Shown: positions 9,112 to 17,979 of the stretch, in pieces
Layout: each line of letters starts with the position of its first letter
How positions within the stretch are numbered: position 1 is the stretch's first letter
NCBI GenBank assembly: GCA_030604405.1
Contig: JAUVVY010000018.1
Location: forward strand, 1-64,000
Direction: 5' to 3'
DNA length: 64,000 nt
DNA from: a bacterium
Lineage (GTDB): Bacteria > Armatimonadota > Zipacnadia > Zipacnadales > UBA11051
Position numbers and translations under genes: made by a program
The notes under the pieces: generated by a model
The model's database searches: none
What the model saw: only the letters and a program-made list of their open reading frames with translations
What the model was told of the DNA's origin: nothing

Positions 9112-10008
9112 TCAGATGAGGCTGGTGCTAAAGTAGCGCTCGGCGCGGTCGGCCAGCACGGTGACCACGTTCCCGCCCCGGTGGCGCCGCGCGACTTCTA
9201 TGCCGGCCCACACATTCGCCCCCGAGGAGGTACCCACAAGCAGCCCTTCCACCCGCGCCAGCTTGCGGGCCATCCCGATGGCGTTGTCATCGGTGACCGT
9301 GACCACTTCGTCAATCAGATCAGTGTCCAGGATCGGGGGGATGAAGCCGTCCCCGATGCCCTGGATCTGGTGCAGCCCCGGCTCATCGCCCAGCAGCGCC
9401 GCCACACCCTCCGGCTCGACTGCCACAACGCGGATGGCGGCCTGCTTCCCCTTCAGGTAGCGACCGACGCCGGTGAGGGTGCCACCGCTGCCAACACCGG
9501 CTACAAATGCGCCGATATCACCAGCCATCTGGTCCCAGATCTCGACGGCAGTGGTCTCGAAATGGCACGCCGGGTTAGCCGGGTTCTCGAACTGCTGTGG
9601 CATGAAGAAGCCGGGCTGCGAGGCCAGCTCTCCCGCTCGCGCAGCCGCTCCCGAAATACTCTCATCCCCCGGCGTCAGCTCCAGCTCCGCCCCCAGCGCC
9701 CGTATGATCTTCTTCCGTTCCTCGCTCATGTTCTCCGGCATGCAGATTACGACCCGATAGCCCTTCTGCACGCCCACCAGCGCGATGCCGATGCCGGTGT
9801 TGCCGGACGTCGGCTCCACTATCGTATCGCCGGGTTTCAGCACGCCGGTCTGTTCCGCGCACTCGATCATCTGAAGCGCAACGCGGTCCTTGATGCTGCC
9901 GCCCGGGTTCAGGAACTCGGCCTTCGCGAACAGCGGCTGCTCTGTCACCTTACGCAGCCGCATCATTGGGGTATTGCCTATGAGCGAGAGGACGTTGTCA
10001 TGCCACAT
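9112..10008 (-). CDS. cysK: Cysteine synthase (O-acetylserine sulfhydrylase), PLP enzyme
   Basis: 298 aa. Start at ATG 10008 (MWHDNVLSLIGNTPMMRL), with AGGTGAT 10 bases upstream; longer in-frame extensions to 10179 do not resemble the family. PGGSIKDR carries the PLP lysine K40, EPTSGNTGIG (65-74) the substrate loop, and GVGSGGTLTGVG the phosphate-binding loop. It makes cysteine from O-acetylserine and sulfide in the cytoplasm. The chain is slightly shorter than the roughly 305-315 aa of typical CysK, so CysM or another beta-replacing member remains possible. Confidence 0.9.
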   Translation of the reverse strand: MWHDNVLSLIGNTPMMRLRKVTEQPLFAKAEFLNPGGSIKDRVALQMIECAEQTGVLKPGDTIVEPTSGNTGIGIALVGVQKGYRVVICMPENMSEERKKIIRALGAELELTPGDESISGAAARAGELASQPGFFMPQQFENPANPACHFETTAVEIWDQMAGDIGAFVAGVGSGGTLTGVGRYLKGKQAAIRVVAVEPEGVAALLGDEPGLHQIQGIGDGFIPPILDTDLIDEVVTVTDDNAIGMARKLARVEGLLVGTSSGANVWAGIEVARRHRGGNVVTVLADRAERYFSTSLI

Positions 10009-10019
10009 GCCACAGACCA

Positions 10020-10373
10020 TCACCTGTCGCAGAATTGGGCCCGCAATTCCCGCCATCTTAGCACGCGTTGCAGGCAAGCACAAGTGCCCGCGGGCTCGGT
10101 GGAGGGGGGCCAATCCCATGCCCACGCGCCGCTGATCGCAGCTCGCGCCCTCCCTGCCGGCATCGCTACATACAGCCACCTGGCACCGTGCTGCTCGCGC
10201 ACCACAGACTCCCCCGCCTGCCCATTTACCTCAACAGTCAGATCCCCTATCGGGCACAACATCTCGACGATGCAGCCGGCCGGATAATCGGTGTCCGTTT
10301 CGAAGGCCATCTTGCCTTCATCAATCCGTGGTCGCGCACTACCATCACCTCGTTGACCAAGAAGAGCTACGGA
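10020..10373 (-). pseudogene. Possible relic of a larger protein
   Basis: Between the Gfo/Idh gene and cysK on the same strand lies an open frame (ATG 10310, open upstream to a stop at 10374-10376). The segment CPIGDLTVEVNGQAGESV and RWLYVAMPAG has the alternating pattern of a beta-sandwich domain, but the C-terminal part decays into Trp/Pro/Arg-rich sequence and no ribosome binding site is evident. It looks like the eroded 3' end of a secreted-type beta domain. The rest of the 10009-10465 gap shows nothing I recognise. No function assigned. Confidence 0.25.
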
Positions 10374-10465
10374 CTACAACTTCGCCCTCACACGCCGGTT
10401 GCCTGCTGCCATTGTGTCAACCAAGCAAGCACGGCTGTCGGGGGTTCCGCCGGGCCAGCAAACGC

Positions 10466-11659
10466 TCAGTTCCGGCTCGATCCGCCGCCAAGATCCGGCA
10501 CGTCGAGCAGTTCGCCTTCTCGCTTGGCGGACTCGTGGGCTATCAGCCCGGGAACCAGGTACCGCGCCGCCTGCCAGATGTTGTTGGGCGGCTGCTGTCC
10601 GCTGATGCACGCCGTCACGAAATCGTCCACCAGGAACTGGTGGGAGCCCAGGTGACCGTTGGGCAGGCCGATGAACTCCCTGGGCAGGCGGCTGATGTCG
10701 TGGACACTGCAGACGCCCTCATGCGTCCCGTCGGCGGAGGTGACTGCCGCCATCTCGCCCTCGGGCTTTGCCGGTCGGCCCACCGGCGTCAACAGATCAC
10801 TTAGATCAATCATCTCGTCACGGTTCTTGGTAACCCACACCTTGGCGTTGGCCTGTTCCTCGTAGCTTCCCTCGGTGCCGTAAAGACTGAGGCCCACGGT
10901 GCCCGGGTGGCCGATGCGCCGGAACTCGTTGATGCGCATCATGCTGCCGTCGGACATCTTGAACAGAGCGCTTTCGTTGCTGAAGGCGTTATTCCACACG
11001 TTGACTTCGGGATCATAGATACCATCTTCGTGCTCATCCACGAAGCCGAAGCATGAGACGACAGTGGCGTGGGCGCCGGTGACCGAGACGATCATGCTCG
11101 TCGAGTGGGTCGGGTAGTACATCGGCGGGCCGCCCGCCAGTTCTCGCCACCTTTCCCCGCCGCGCCATTTCGCCACATCATAAAGCCCGTGGTCCCAATC
11201 GTGATAATACTCGCCCTCGCCATAAACAATCCTGCCGAAGTCGCCCTTTCGGAAACGCTCGCGGCAGTAGATGGCACAGGGATAGTAGTAGCTGGTCTCC
11301 CCGATCATGTATATCAGGCCGGTTGCCTCGACAGCGCGGACCAGTTCGGTGATCTCCTCGATGCTGGCCGCCGAGGGCACCGCCGAATAGACGTGCTTCC
11401 CTGACCGCAGGGCCTGCACCGCCTGCGGTCCGTGCATCCAGTGCTGGGTTATGACGGCTATCGCATCCACGTCAGTCTGGCACAGCTCGTCCAGCGACGG
11501 GCAGGTCTTCGGGATGTCGAACTTCTCGGACTTTGCTTTCAGCTTCTCTCCGTCCAGGTCGCACAGGATGACCTCATCCACCAGAGGGTGTGCGTTGAAC
11601 AGAGGAATAAACGAATTCGCGAAAGAGCCAACTCCACACATACCAACTTTGATACCCAT
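10466..11659 (-). CDS. Gfo/Idh/MocA-family NAD(P)-dependent oxidoreductase
   Basis: 397 aa. GIKVGMCGVGSFANSFIP is the Rossmann glycine-rich segment; SGKHVYSAVPSA replaces the usual GKHVxxEKP, so the canonical Glu-Lys pair is changed to Ala-Val and catalysis may differ. The C-terminal half (YGEGEYYHDWDHG, then YYPTHSTSMIVSVTGA) is the alpha/beta substrate domain. It shares the E-G-x-Y segment and length with the oxidoreductase at 18154-19332. The family oxidises or epimerises sugars and cyclitols, or cleaves glycosides with NAD cycling. It is divergent from the NodB-type gene at 11820, with a 160-base shared upstream region. Confidence 0.85.
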   Translation of the reverse strand: MGIKVGMCGVGSFANSFIPLFNAHPLVDEVILCDLDGEKLKAKSEKFDIPKTCPSLDELCQTDVDAIAVITQHWMHGPQAVQALRSGKHVYSAVPSAASIEEITELVRAVEATGLIYMIGETSYYYPCAIYCRERFRKGDFGRIVYGEGEYYHDWDHGLYDVAKWRGGERWRELAGGPPMYYPTHSTSMIVSVTGAHATVVSCFGFVDEHEDGIYDPEVNVWNNAFSNESALFKMSDGSMMRINEFRRIGHPGTVGLSLYGTEGSYEEQANAKVWVTKNRDEMIDLSDLLTPVGRPAKPEGEMAAVTSADGTHEGVCSVHDISRLPREFIGLPNGHLGSHQFLVDDFVTACISGQQPPNNIWQAARYLVPGLIAHESAKREGELLDVPDLGGGSSRN

Positions 11660-11819
11660 GATAGCCTACCTTTCCTGCGTCCAGCTTACGCTCACATTTC
11701 TCTTTTGCACGTGGGCTTTCCTGCCTTGAGCGAGCAGCCGGAAGGAATGAAACAAGCAAGCAGGGAAGGTTAAGCTATGAAATCAGGCTCAGCCTTCACA
11801 ATAGCGGAAGGAGCGCATC

Positions 11820-12740
11820 ATGGCTGACACAGAGGAGATCATTTACTTCAATCTGAGCACGGACTGCGAGGCCACGGATCCGGCTCTTAACGATGCGGCA
11901 CTTGGCGAGCGCGCTACGCGTGGCCTGAGGGATCTGCTTGAAGCAGAAGCCTGGCGCGCAACGTTCTATGTCATCCCCACCGATATGGAGGCACACCCAC
12001 AGTTATACAATGAACTGCACGACGCCGGACACGAGATCGGCCTCCACCTGCATCCTGCGGCCCAGGGCTACTCGCCGTTTTGCGGCATATACGGCCCGGA
12101 TATGCAGGAGAAGATAATGGACGAGGCGGCCGATCGCTTCGCGCAAGTGATGGGATGGCGCCCGCGTGCCCTGTGCATGGGCTATGGCTCTGCGAACGAC
12201 CATACCTATCCGATCCTCGCCAAGCTGGCCTTTACGCACGGTATGTGCTCCGTACCCGGGCGGATCTTGCCCGAATGCGCTTCTCTGTGGGGCGGTGCAC
12301 CGCTCTTTATGCACTACACCCACCCCTATAATCGCTGCCTAATCGGCGACCTGGACTTCGTGGAGGTGCCAGCGACGATAGACTGGGAAAGCCGCATGTG
12401 GGGAGGCAAACACCCCCAGGACCTGCGAGTGGAACTGGTTGATGCCAAGAATCATTTCTACACCATAGAGAAATCCGTTCGCCGGCAAATCGAAGAAGAC
12501 GTGCCCGTCAAACTGCTACATACAGTTACTCACAATATATTCGAATACGGCGATCCCGATGACTTCAGGCGGCAGACCCTCGAAGGAATAATCACGCACT
12601 ACAAGAATATCGTCGCCGATCGAGGCTATGGGCTCGCAGGAGCGACGGTCGCAGAGATCGCGGAGCTGTATCGCGCTGCAGTGCCGAGACAGGAAAGCGA
12701 ACTTGAACTGGACTTGCGCGGTTACCTGAGAGACAAATGA
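11820..12740 (+). CDS. Polysaccharide deacetylase (NodB-homology) family protein
   Basis: 306 aa; AAGGAG precedes ATG 11820 by about 7 bases. NLSTDCEA supplies the first-motif Asp, ATFYVIPTDME the strand-2 region, and GHEIGLHLHPAAQGY the His-rich metal motif of carbohydrate esterase family 4-like proteins; VKLLHTVTHNIFEYGDPDD is a late His-containing motif. No signal peptide, so it acts in the cytoplasm on a soluble N-acetyl sugar or a cell-envelope precursor. It is divergent from the oxidoreductase at 10466 and precedes the YD-fragment island. Confidence 0.8.
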   Translation: MADTEEIIYFNLSTDCEATDPALNDAALGERATRGLRDLLEAEAWRATFYVIPTDMEAHPQLYNELHDAGHEIGLHLHPAAQGYSPFCGIYGPDMQEKIMDEAADRFAQVMGWRPRALCMGYGSANDHTYPILAKLAFTHGMCSVPGRILPECASLWGGAPLFMHYTHPYNRCLIGDLDFVEVPATIDWESRMWGGKHPQDLRVELVDAKNHFYTIEKSVRRQIEEDVPVKLLHTVTHNIFEYGDPDDFRRQTLEGIITHYKNIVADRGYGLAGATVAEIAELYRAAVPRQESELELDLRGYLRDK

Positions 12741-12976
12741 GAGAGTCTACCGTTACGATGGGGGTTGGCTCGAAGAAGTATGCTCGCCCCGACCCGATTG
12801 TCATTGGCTGGCATGATGATCGATCAGTCGCCCCTGTCACCTATGAGGCGATCCAGGAATTCCTTTCTCTGGCGCCTTCGTACGGCGTGAGTGTCGTTGA
12901 CTATGACGCAAGCAAGAAAGGGGTTTACGGCTGGCCAGTGGACATTGAGCTCTCGTGGGCCCTCCTGAACTGCTGA
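12737..12976 (+). CDS. Small hypothetical protein overlapping the deacetylase stop
   Basis: 79 codons; its ATG overlaps the preceding TGA (ATGA at 12737-12740), consistent with translational coupling. The translation has a balanced composition (RPDPIVIGWHDDRSVAPVTY, VVDYDASKKGVYGWPVDIEL) but I recognise no family. It ends 14 bases before the GTG of the membrane protein at 12991. It may be a real small protein or a fragment left by rearrangement of the island. Confidence 0.35.
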   Translation: MRESTVTMGVGSKKYARPDPIVIGWHDDRSVAPVTYEAIQEFLSLAPSYGVSVVDYDASKKGVYGWPVDIELSWALLNC

Positions 12977-12990
12977 AAGGTTGGTGCATT

Positions 12991-13437
12991 GTGCTAGGAG
13001 CGAATTGTAGCGAACTTGGGCATGTCATCGCCCGATGGATAGTGATGGTGTTCAGCGGCATGTTCTCCTGCGTGGTTGTGGGGCTCCTGGAGTGCCGCAG
13101 CGCGGGCGAGCCCTGGCCTCTCATTGGATGGATGCTGGCGCCGTCGTTGGTCGGCGCGGCCATAGGCCTCGGGGCGATGCGGATCTGTCAGCTCGCCGCA
13201 CTCACATCAGACCCATGGCTCTGTCCGGTAGCGCTGATGTTTGCGGCTGCTGCGGCGCTCGTCGCAGGAGCCATCGTTGCGAATGCAACTTGGCCCCCTT
13301 CCACTGCTGGCTCGGATTGCGGAATACAGCTGGCGGCAGTCGGAGTTCTGGGTGCGATTCACGGAATATCTGGCGCCGCACTGAGCGGCCTGTTGTGGTT
13401 CGCTCTAGGTCCGTCCATCGGAACAGCTATGACTTGA
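12991..13437 (+). CDS. Small four-helix membrane protein (paralogue 1 in the YD island)
   Basis: 148 aa from GTG 12991 (AAAGG 10 bases upstream); the alignment of its first residues with the protein at 13658 supports this start over GTG 12955. Hydrophobic segments lie near residues 15-35, 45-65, 75-95 and 115-140. MLAPSLVGAAIGLGAMRICQL aligns with MLAPSIMGAALGVGAARVIQL of the next membrane gene, so the two are tandem paralogues on either side of a YD-repeat fragment. Function unknown; an immunity-type role is suggested only by position. Confidence 0.6.
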   Translation: MLGANCSELGHVIARWIVMVFSGMFSCVVVGLLECRSAGEPWPLIGWMLAPSLVGAAIGLGAMRICQLAALTSDPWLCPVALMFAAAAALVAGAIVANATWPPSTAGSDCGIQLAAVGVLGAIHGISGAALSGLLWFALGPSIGTAMT

Positions 13438-13452
13438 TGCCAACTGTTTGCG

Positions 13453-13643
13453 AGCGTGTGACGACGTACTACGAATACGATACCGCCAATGAGCTGACCG
13501 TGGAGACCACCGGCAGCGACACGACCTATTACTACTACGACCACAGCGGGAACACCACGGCCAAGCAGGAGCCGTCGGGGACGACATATTATCAGTATGA
13601 CCACGAGAACTTGATGACGCGGTGCATGCTAGGTTTGCTTTGA
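13453..13643 (+). pseudogene. YD-repeat (Rhs core) fragment 1
   Basis: An open reading frame begins after the membrane gene and encodes TTYYEYDTANELTVETTG, TTYYYYDHSGNT and TTYYQYDHENLMTR, three consecutive YD-repeat units, then ends abruptly with CMLGLL and a stop. There is no start signal of its own. The DNA of the last unit is almost identical to fragments 2 and 3. It is a displaced piece of an Rhs/YD-repeat gene cut just after LMTR. Confidence 0.8.
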
Positions 13644-13657
13644 AAGGAGACGTCAAC

Positions 13658-14110
13658 ATGTTGCCTTCACATGCAGAGTATCTCATCGGTGGGCATTTTC
13701 TCGCAAGAGTGCTGTGTATCGCAGGGACAGCCGTGTTGGCCTCTGTCATCCCCATCCTGGTCTGGTCGCGCGGCAGCGCATGCCTAGCGTTTTCCGAACA
13801 GATGTTAGCGCCAAGTATCATGGGAGCTGCACTGGGGGTTGGTGCCGCGCGCGTGATTCAGCTCTACGGGTCGGAAGTGGGGACGGAGCACATTGCAGCA
13901 GTGACGTGCCTGGCGCTCTTCGGTGCGGCTATCCTCTCAGGCGCATTGATTGGGGTGAGCCTCGGTCCGCCTGCGCCTCCCGGCTCAGAGCAGGGCATGC
14001 ACGTTCTATGGTTTGGCTTCTGGGGAACAATTCACGCGGTGACAGGAGCGATATTGGGGGGGGTCATGTGGCCCCTGGTGAGGGAATGGTTTGGGTTTCT
14101 CGCACGGTAG
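13658..14110 (+). CDS. Small four-helix membrane protein (paralogue 2 in the YD island)
   Basis: 150 aa; AAAGGAGA at 13643-13650 lies 7 bases before ATG 13658, a strong site placed at the end of YD fragment 1. Four hydrophobic segments; MLAPSIMGAALGVGAARVIQ and GTIHAVTGAILGGVMW match the protein at 12991 (MLAPSLVGAAIGLGAMRIC, GAIHGISGAALSGLLW). No catalytic motif. Placement right after a broken YD fragment is the arrangement expected of an immunity gene behind a toxin tip, but no toxin domain is present. Confidence 0.65.
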   Translation: MLPSHAEYLIGGHFLARVLCIAGTAVLASVIPILVWSRGSACLAFSEQMLAPSIMGAALGVGAARVIQLYGSEVGTEHIAAVTCLALFGAAILSGALIGVSLGPPAPPGSEQGMHVLWFGFWGTIHAVTGAILGGVMWPLVREWFGFLAR

Positions 14111-14302
14111 TTGGACTCGGTGATAGGGGTCGAGCAACCGGATAGAATGCGTAGCGCAAGGCCAATACTTCCGTGAGTCGCAGGCTCAATGCGAAACCAT
14201 CCGCGCTCGGCGATTTGATGAGCAGTGGTGCGCTGCGAGTGCGGCGGGAAGGGGTGCTGGCATCGACGGCTTCCCTTGGGAACCGAGAGCAACAGGCGCG
14301 TG

Positions 14303-14694
14303 TTCAGGAATAGGAATACGATACGGCGGGAAATGAAGCGTGATGAGCTATCTGTGGCTGGAAGGAGGGGTCTGAGGAGACCACCGGCGCGGGCACGACC
14401 TATTACTACTACGACCACAGCGGGAATACGGTTGCCAAACAGGAGCCGGCGGGGACGACGTATTATCAGTACGACCACGAGAACTTGATGACGCGGATTG
14501 ACTTTGCGGATGACAGCCACAACTACTTCGCATACAATGCCGACAGCAAGCGGGCAGGGAAGCCGGCTGGCTGGTCTCCACCGAGTTTGCTTGGCGTGGG
14601 AGTTCCGTGTCGAGCGAAAGACCACGATCCGCCTGGATCGCTAGGGCGTATGACGGTGCTAAGGGGAAACACGTTATCTGTGTCCCGATTGTGA
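14303..14694 (+). pseudogene. YD-repeat (Rhs core) fragment 2, degenerate
   Basis: The beginning (GGAATACGATACGGCGGGAA) resembles the YEYDTAN unit of fragment 1 but is frame-disrupted, and about 20 extra bases interrupt the ELTVETTG unit. From 14380 the frame is intact: TTYYYYDHSGNTVAK, TTYYQYDHENLMTRIDFADD, SHNYFAYNADSKR. After that it switches to a 45-residue unrelated tail and stops at 14694. The 190 bases before it (14111-14302) hold nothing I recognise. Confidence 0.75.
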
Positions 14695-14729
14695 GCCCGC
14701 AGCGAGTTCCTGCGCGTCAGAGAGGGGTG

Positions 14730-15098
14730 ATGCCTGTGCAGTCCTGGACAAGGCTCGTCCTACGCGGCAGTGGATGGGGTTTCCTGCTCGGCTTTGCACT
14801 GCCCGCCGCAGCAGGCATGGCCGCCGTGTATCTCGGTGTCTTTGAGTGGGCGCTCGTAGGCAGAGATAGTCCACCTCCAGCTCAGTTGGAGTGGTTCCAC
14901 GGGCCGCCCGACTACTTGCTGCATGTACTAGCAACATGGATGCTGCTCCCGGCGCTGCCCTTCGCTGGCCTTCTAGAGAATCAATATGACTTGTTTCTCG
15001 TGGCGCCGCTTCTGTGGCTTTTGGTTGGCGCAGCTTGCGGCGGCGTTGTGCACTTGTGGCGAACAATGCGCTTCCGATTGGATACAAAGCGAGAATGA
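14730..15098 (+). CDS. Small membrane protein of the YD island
   Basis: 122 aa from ATG 14730, with GAGAGGGG just upstream. Hydrophobic segments at about residues 10-33 (GWGFLLGFALPAAAGMAAVY), 60-80 and 88-108. Not obviously related to the two paralogues at 12991 and 13658. It starts 35 bases after YD fragment 2 and ends 3 bases before fragment 3, so it is a distinct cargo gene wedged between displaced YD pieces. Function unknown. Confidence 0.6.
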   Translation: MPVQSWTRLVLRGSGWGFLLGFALPAAAGMAAVYLGVFEWALVGRDSPPPAQLEWFHGPPDYLLHVLATWMLLPALPFAGLLENQYDLFLVAPLLWLLVGAACGGVVHLWRTMRFRLDTKRE

Positions 15099-15101
15099 GC
15101 T

Positions 15102-15563
15102 GTGACGAATAAGGGGGCGAGGAACACGATTGCCAAGCAGGCGCCAGCGGGGACGACGTATTACCAGTACGACCACGAGAACTTGATGACGCGGATTGAC
15201 TTTGCGGATGACAGCCACAACTACTTCGCATACAATGCCGACAGCAAGTGGGTGGAGAAGCGGGATAGTGAGGGTTATGCACGCTTCATCTATCAGGGGC
15301 CGGATATGCTGAAGCTGCTGCAGGAGCAGAACGAGAGCGAAGAGGCCGTGGTGCAGTACACGATCGGTAACAGCTTGGAAGCCATGCGCCGGGCCAACGG
15401 CGGAGGACTATCTGGCGGCGCGAGTTGCTTCTACCGCTTCGACGCATTGGGCTCGACGTTCGAGCTGACCGACATCGCCGAGATCATCGGCGATACGTAC
15501 CTCTACAACGCCTGCTCGCGAGAACTCGCCGCTCGATTCAGACTCGGAAGGGATGTGACATGA
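15102..15563 (+). pseudogene. YD-repeat (Rhs core) fragment 3 with core end
   Basis: 153 codons: NTIAKQAPAGTTYYQYDHEN, LMTRIDFADDSHNYFAYNAD, then WVEKRDSEGYARFIYQGPDM, then FYRFDALGSTFELTD and GDTYLYNA, which matches the end of Rhs cores just before the variable tip. The tip is only about 17 residues (SRELAARFRLGRDVT region), so no toxin domain remains. A GTG start is possible, but the piece lacks any N-terminal secretion part. Its TGA overlaps the ATG of the ankyrin gene (ATGA 15560-15563), coupling their translation. Confidence 0.8.
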
Positions 15564-17812
15564 CGCGGAGCCATCGGTCTTGGCTGCCTGCTGTGGCAGC
15601 GGCGATCATGGCACTGGCAGCAGTATGGTGGTTCTGGCCGCCGCAGTACGCCAGCATACAGTATGCCGCTCGCGTCGGAGACTTCGCGGACGTAAAGAGA
15701 CACCTCCGGCAGGGAGCGGATGTCAACGCCAGGGAGGAGTACGGGTTGACGCCACTGCACTGTGCGGCCCGGGCGGGGCGCGTCGAGATCGCGGAGTTCC
15801 TGGTGGCCGAGGGGGCCGACGTTGACGCCACAGCCAATGACGGTTGCACGCCTCTACACGGAGCGGCTTGCGAAGGCCATACCGAGGTCGCGAAGCTCCT
15901 CCTCGATAACGGGGCAGATGCAAACAGCCAGGGCCCCGAAGGCTGGACGGCATTGAGTGTCGCGGCCTTTGGCGGCCACACCGACGTCGTGACGCTGCTG
16001 CTGGAGAACGACGCGGACCTCCATGCCAAGACCGATCAGGGATCGACGGCACTGCATATCGCGGCCTACAGAGGCCACACCGACGTCGTGAAGCTGCTGC
16101 TGCTGCAGGGCGCTGACGTGGATGCCCAGAGCAGCAATAGTGCCTCCACGCCGCTGTGCTATGCGGCTCAAGAAGGCTACATCGAGGTCGTGAAGCTGCT
16201 GCTGGCAAAGGGTGCCGACGTCAGCGCCAGGACCCCTGACGGCGCCACGGCGCTGTATTTGGCGGCTCAAGACGGCCACGCCGAGGTCGTCAAGCTTCTA
16301 CTGGCAAAGGGTGCCGACGTCGAGGTGGCCAAGAAAGAAGGCTGGACGGCATTGAGTGCCGCGGCCCTTGGCGGCCACAGCGACGTCGTGAAGCTGCTGT
16401 TGGAGAACGACGCGGACCTCCATGCCAAGACCGATCATGGATCGACGGCACTGCATATCGCGGCCTACAGAGGTCACACCGACGTCGTGAAGCTGCTGCT
16501 GCTGCAGGGCGCCGACGTGGATGCCCAGAGCAGCAATAATGCCTGTACGCCGCTGTGCTATGCGGTTCAGGAAGGCTACATCGAGGTCGTGGAGCTGCTG
16601 CTGGCAAACGGCGCGAGTGTAAGCGTGAAGAACAAGAAAGGCGCGACCGCGCTGTACTTGGCCGCCCACGGGGGCAGGGCTGAAATCGCGAAGCTGCTGC
16701 TCGATGGCGCGGCAGACGTGAACACTGCGGGCCCCGAAGGGTGCACACCGCTGGCTGTTGCGGCCGAGAAAGGCCACACCGACGTCGTGAAGCTGCTACT
16801 GGAGAACGGCGCGCACCATCATGCTGAGAATGACAGGGGCTGGACTGCGCTGCGCGTGGCGGCTTCCCGAGGGCACGCCGATGTCGCGAAGCTGCTGCTC
16901 GATGGCGGGGCAGATGCAAACACTCAGGGCCCCGAAGGGTGCACGGCGCTGCATTTTGCGGCCGAAAAAGGCCACACCGAGGTCGTGAAGCTGCTGCTGG
17001 CAGATGGCGCCAGTGTAAGCGTGAACAGCAAGACACACGGAACCGCGCTGCACGCGGCGGCTTCATCTGGGTCCACCCAGATCGTGAAGCTGCTACTGGA
17101 CAACGGAGTAGACCTCCATGCTGAGACCGGTCAGGGCACCACGGCATTGCATGTTGCGGCCGAAAAGGGCCAGACCCAGGTTGTGAAGCTCCTGCTGGAA
17201 GACGGCGCCGACATCGAGGCGGGGGCCGATAGCATCGGTACCCCGCTGTCCCCGGCGGCTTACGGAGGCCACATCGAGGTCGTGAAGTTCCTGCTGCACG
17301 ATGGCGCCGAGGTCAATGCCCACAGCGATGACGGCGCCACGGCGCTGTGGTATGCGGCCCAAGAAGGCCACATCGAAGTCGTGAAGTTGCTGCTGGAGAA
17401 CGGGGCACGCGTCAACGGCCAGGGCCCGAAAGGCCACACGCCGCTGTATGTTGCGGCTTACGAGGGCCACACAGACGTAGTCGGAGCCTTGTTGGACAGG
17501 GGTGCCAGTGTCAATCCCACAGATAGCCATGGCACGACCGCGCTCGGCGCAGCGGCCTACCGAGGTCATGCCGACACAGTCGCGACATTGCTGGATCGAG
17601 GTGCGCGTACTGACGCAGTGGCTGATGAAGGTGCGACGCCCCTCCACATGGCGGCCGCTGGAGGTGACGTCGAGACTATTCGGGTGCTGTTGCGCCGAGG
17701 CGCGGACATCAATGCCAGGGATGCGGGCGGCCATACGCCGCTCGACCGCGCCCGCCGAAAAAGCCACACGGAGGCAGCAGACCTCCTGCGCCGGCACGCT
17801 GCGGAGCAATGA
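15560..17812 (+). CDS. Membrane-anchored ankyrin-repeat protein (22 repeats)
   Basis: 750 aa from ATG 15560, overlapping the stop of YD fragment 3, with AAGGGA six bases upstream. Residues about 8-25 (WLPAVAAAIMALAAVWWFWP) form an N-terminal membrane anchor; the remainder is 22 ankyrin repeats of 33 residues with the TPLHxAAxxGHxEVVKLLLxxGAD pattern. Repeats 4-7 and 8-11 are a near-identical duplicated block. No enzymatic domain. Ankyrin proteins are known among immunity proteins of polymorphic toxin loci and as generic binding scaffolds; the coupling to an Rhs core end favours the former here, as inference. Confidence 0.85.
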   Translation: MTRSHRSWLPAVAAAIMALAAVWWFWPPQYASIQYAARVGDFADVKRHLRQGADVNAREEYGLTPLHCAARAGRVEIAEFLVAEGADVDATANDGCTPLHGAACEGHTEVAKLLLDNGADANSQGPEGWTALSVAAFGGHTDVVTLLLENDADLHAKTDQGSTALHIAAYRGHTDVVKLLLLQGADVDAQSSNSASTPLCYAAQEGYIEVVKLLLAKGADVSARTPDGATALYLAAQDGHAEVVKLLLAKGADVEVAKKEGWTALSAAALGGHSDVVKLLLENDADLHAKTDHGSTALHIAAYRGHTDVVKLLLLQGADVDAQSSNNACTPLCYAVQEGYIEVVELLLANGASVSVKNKKGATALYLAAHGGRAEIAKLLLDGAADVNTAGPEGCTPLAVAAEKGHTDVVKLLLENGAHHHAENDRGWTALRVAASRGHADVAKLLLDGGADANTQGPEGCTALHFAAEKGHTEVVKLLLADGASVSVNSKTHGTALHAAASSGSTQIVKLLLDNGVDLHAETGQGTTALHVAAEKGQTQVVKLLLEDGADIEAGADSIGTPLSPAAYGGHIEVVKFLLHDGAEVNAHSDDGATALWYAAQEGHIEVVKLLLENGARVNGQGPKGHTPLYVAAYEGHTDVVGALLDRGASVNPTDSHGTTALGAAAYRGHADTVATLLDRGARTDAVADEGATPLHMAAAGGDVETIRVLLRRGADINARDAGGHTPLDRARRKSHTEAADLLRRHAAEQ
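15938..16735 (+). repeat. Tandem 399-bp duplication within the ankyrin gene
   Basis: Units 15938-16336 and 16337-16735 each encode four ankyrin repeats (EGWTALS, QGSTALH or HGSTALH, the QSSN insertion with TPLCYA, then GATALYLAA). Exact runs such as GGCTGGACGGCATTGAGTG and GATGCCCAGAGCAGCAATA occur 399 or about 399 bases apart. The shared one-residue insertion (33x4+1 codons) shows a block duplication rather than convergence. Confidence 0.85.
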
Positions 17813-17979
17813 CCAGCCAAGAGCACGTCCGGCACGGGCCGCCTGAACGGACACGATGCTGATGCTGGGCAATCCATGCGCAGTCGAAGGGGAGACGCGC
17901 AGATTGGATGTCTTGATAAGGATCAGCGAGGAGAAATGGTACTGGCCGGCGTTGGGGGCGGTGCCGGTAGCGCAGCGAC

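Noticed and set aside
8950-10287. 445-codon plus-strand frame opposite cysK
   Set aside because: It begins inside the PIG-L gene and is antisense to a well-conserved cysteine synthase.
13035-13440. Upstream part of the frame carrying YD fragment 1
   Set aside because: It is the out-of-frame shadow of the small membrane protein gene at 12991; only the portion after its stop encodes YD units.
15560-17812. CRISPR-like array suspected from regular 99-base periodicity
   Set aside because: The period is that of 33-residue ankyrin repeats in a continuous reading frame; there are no spacers.
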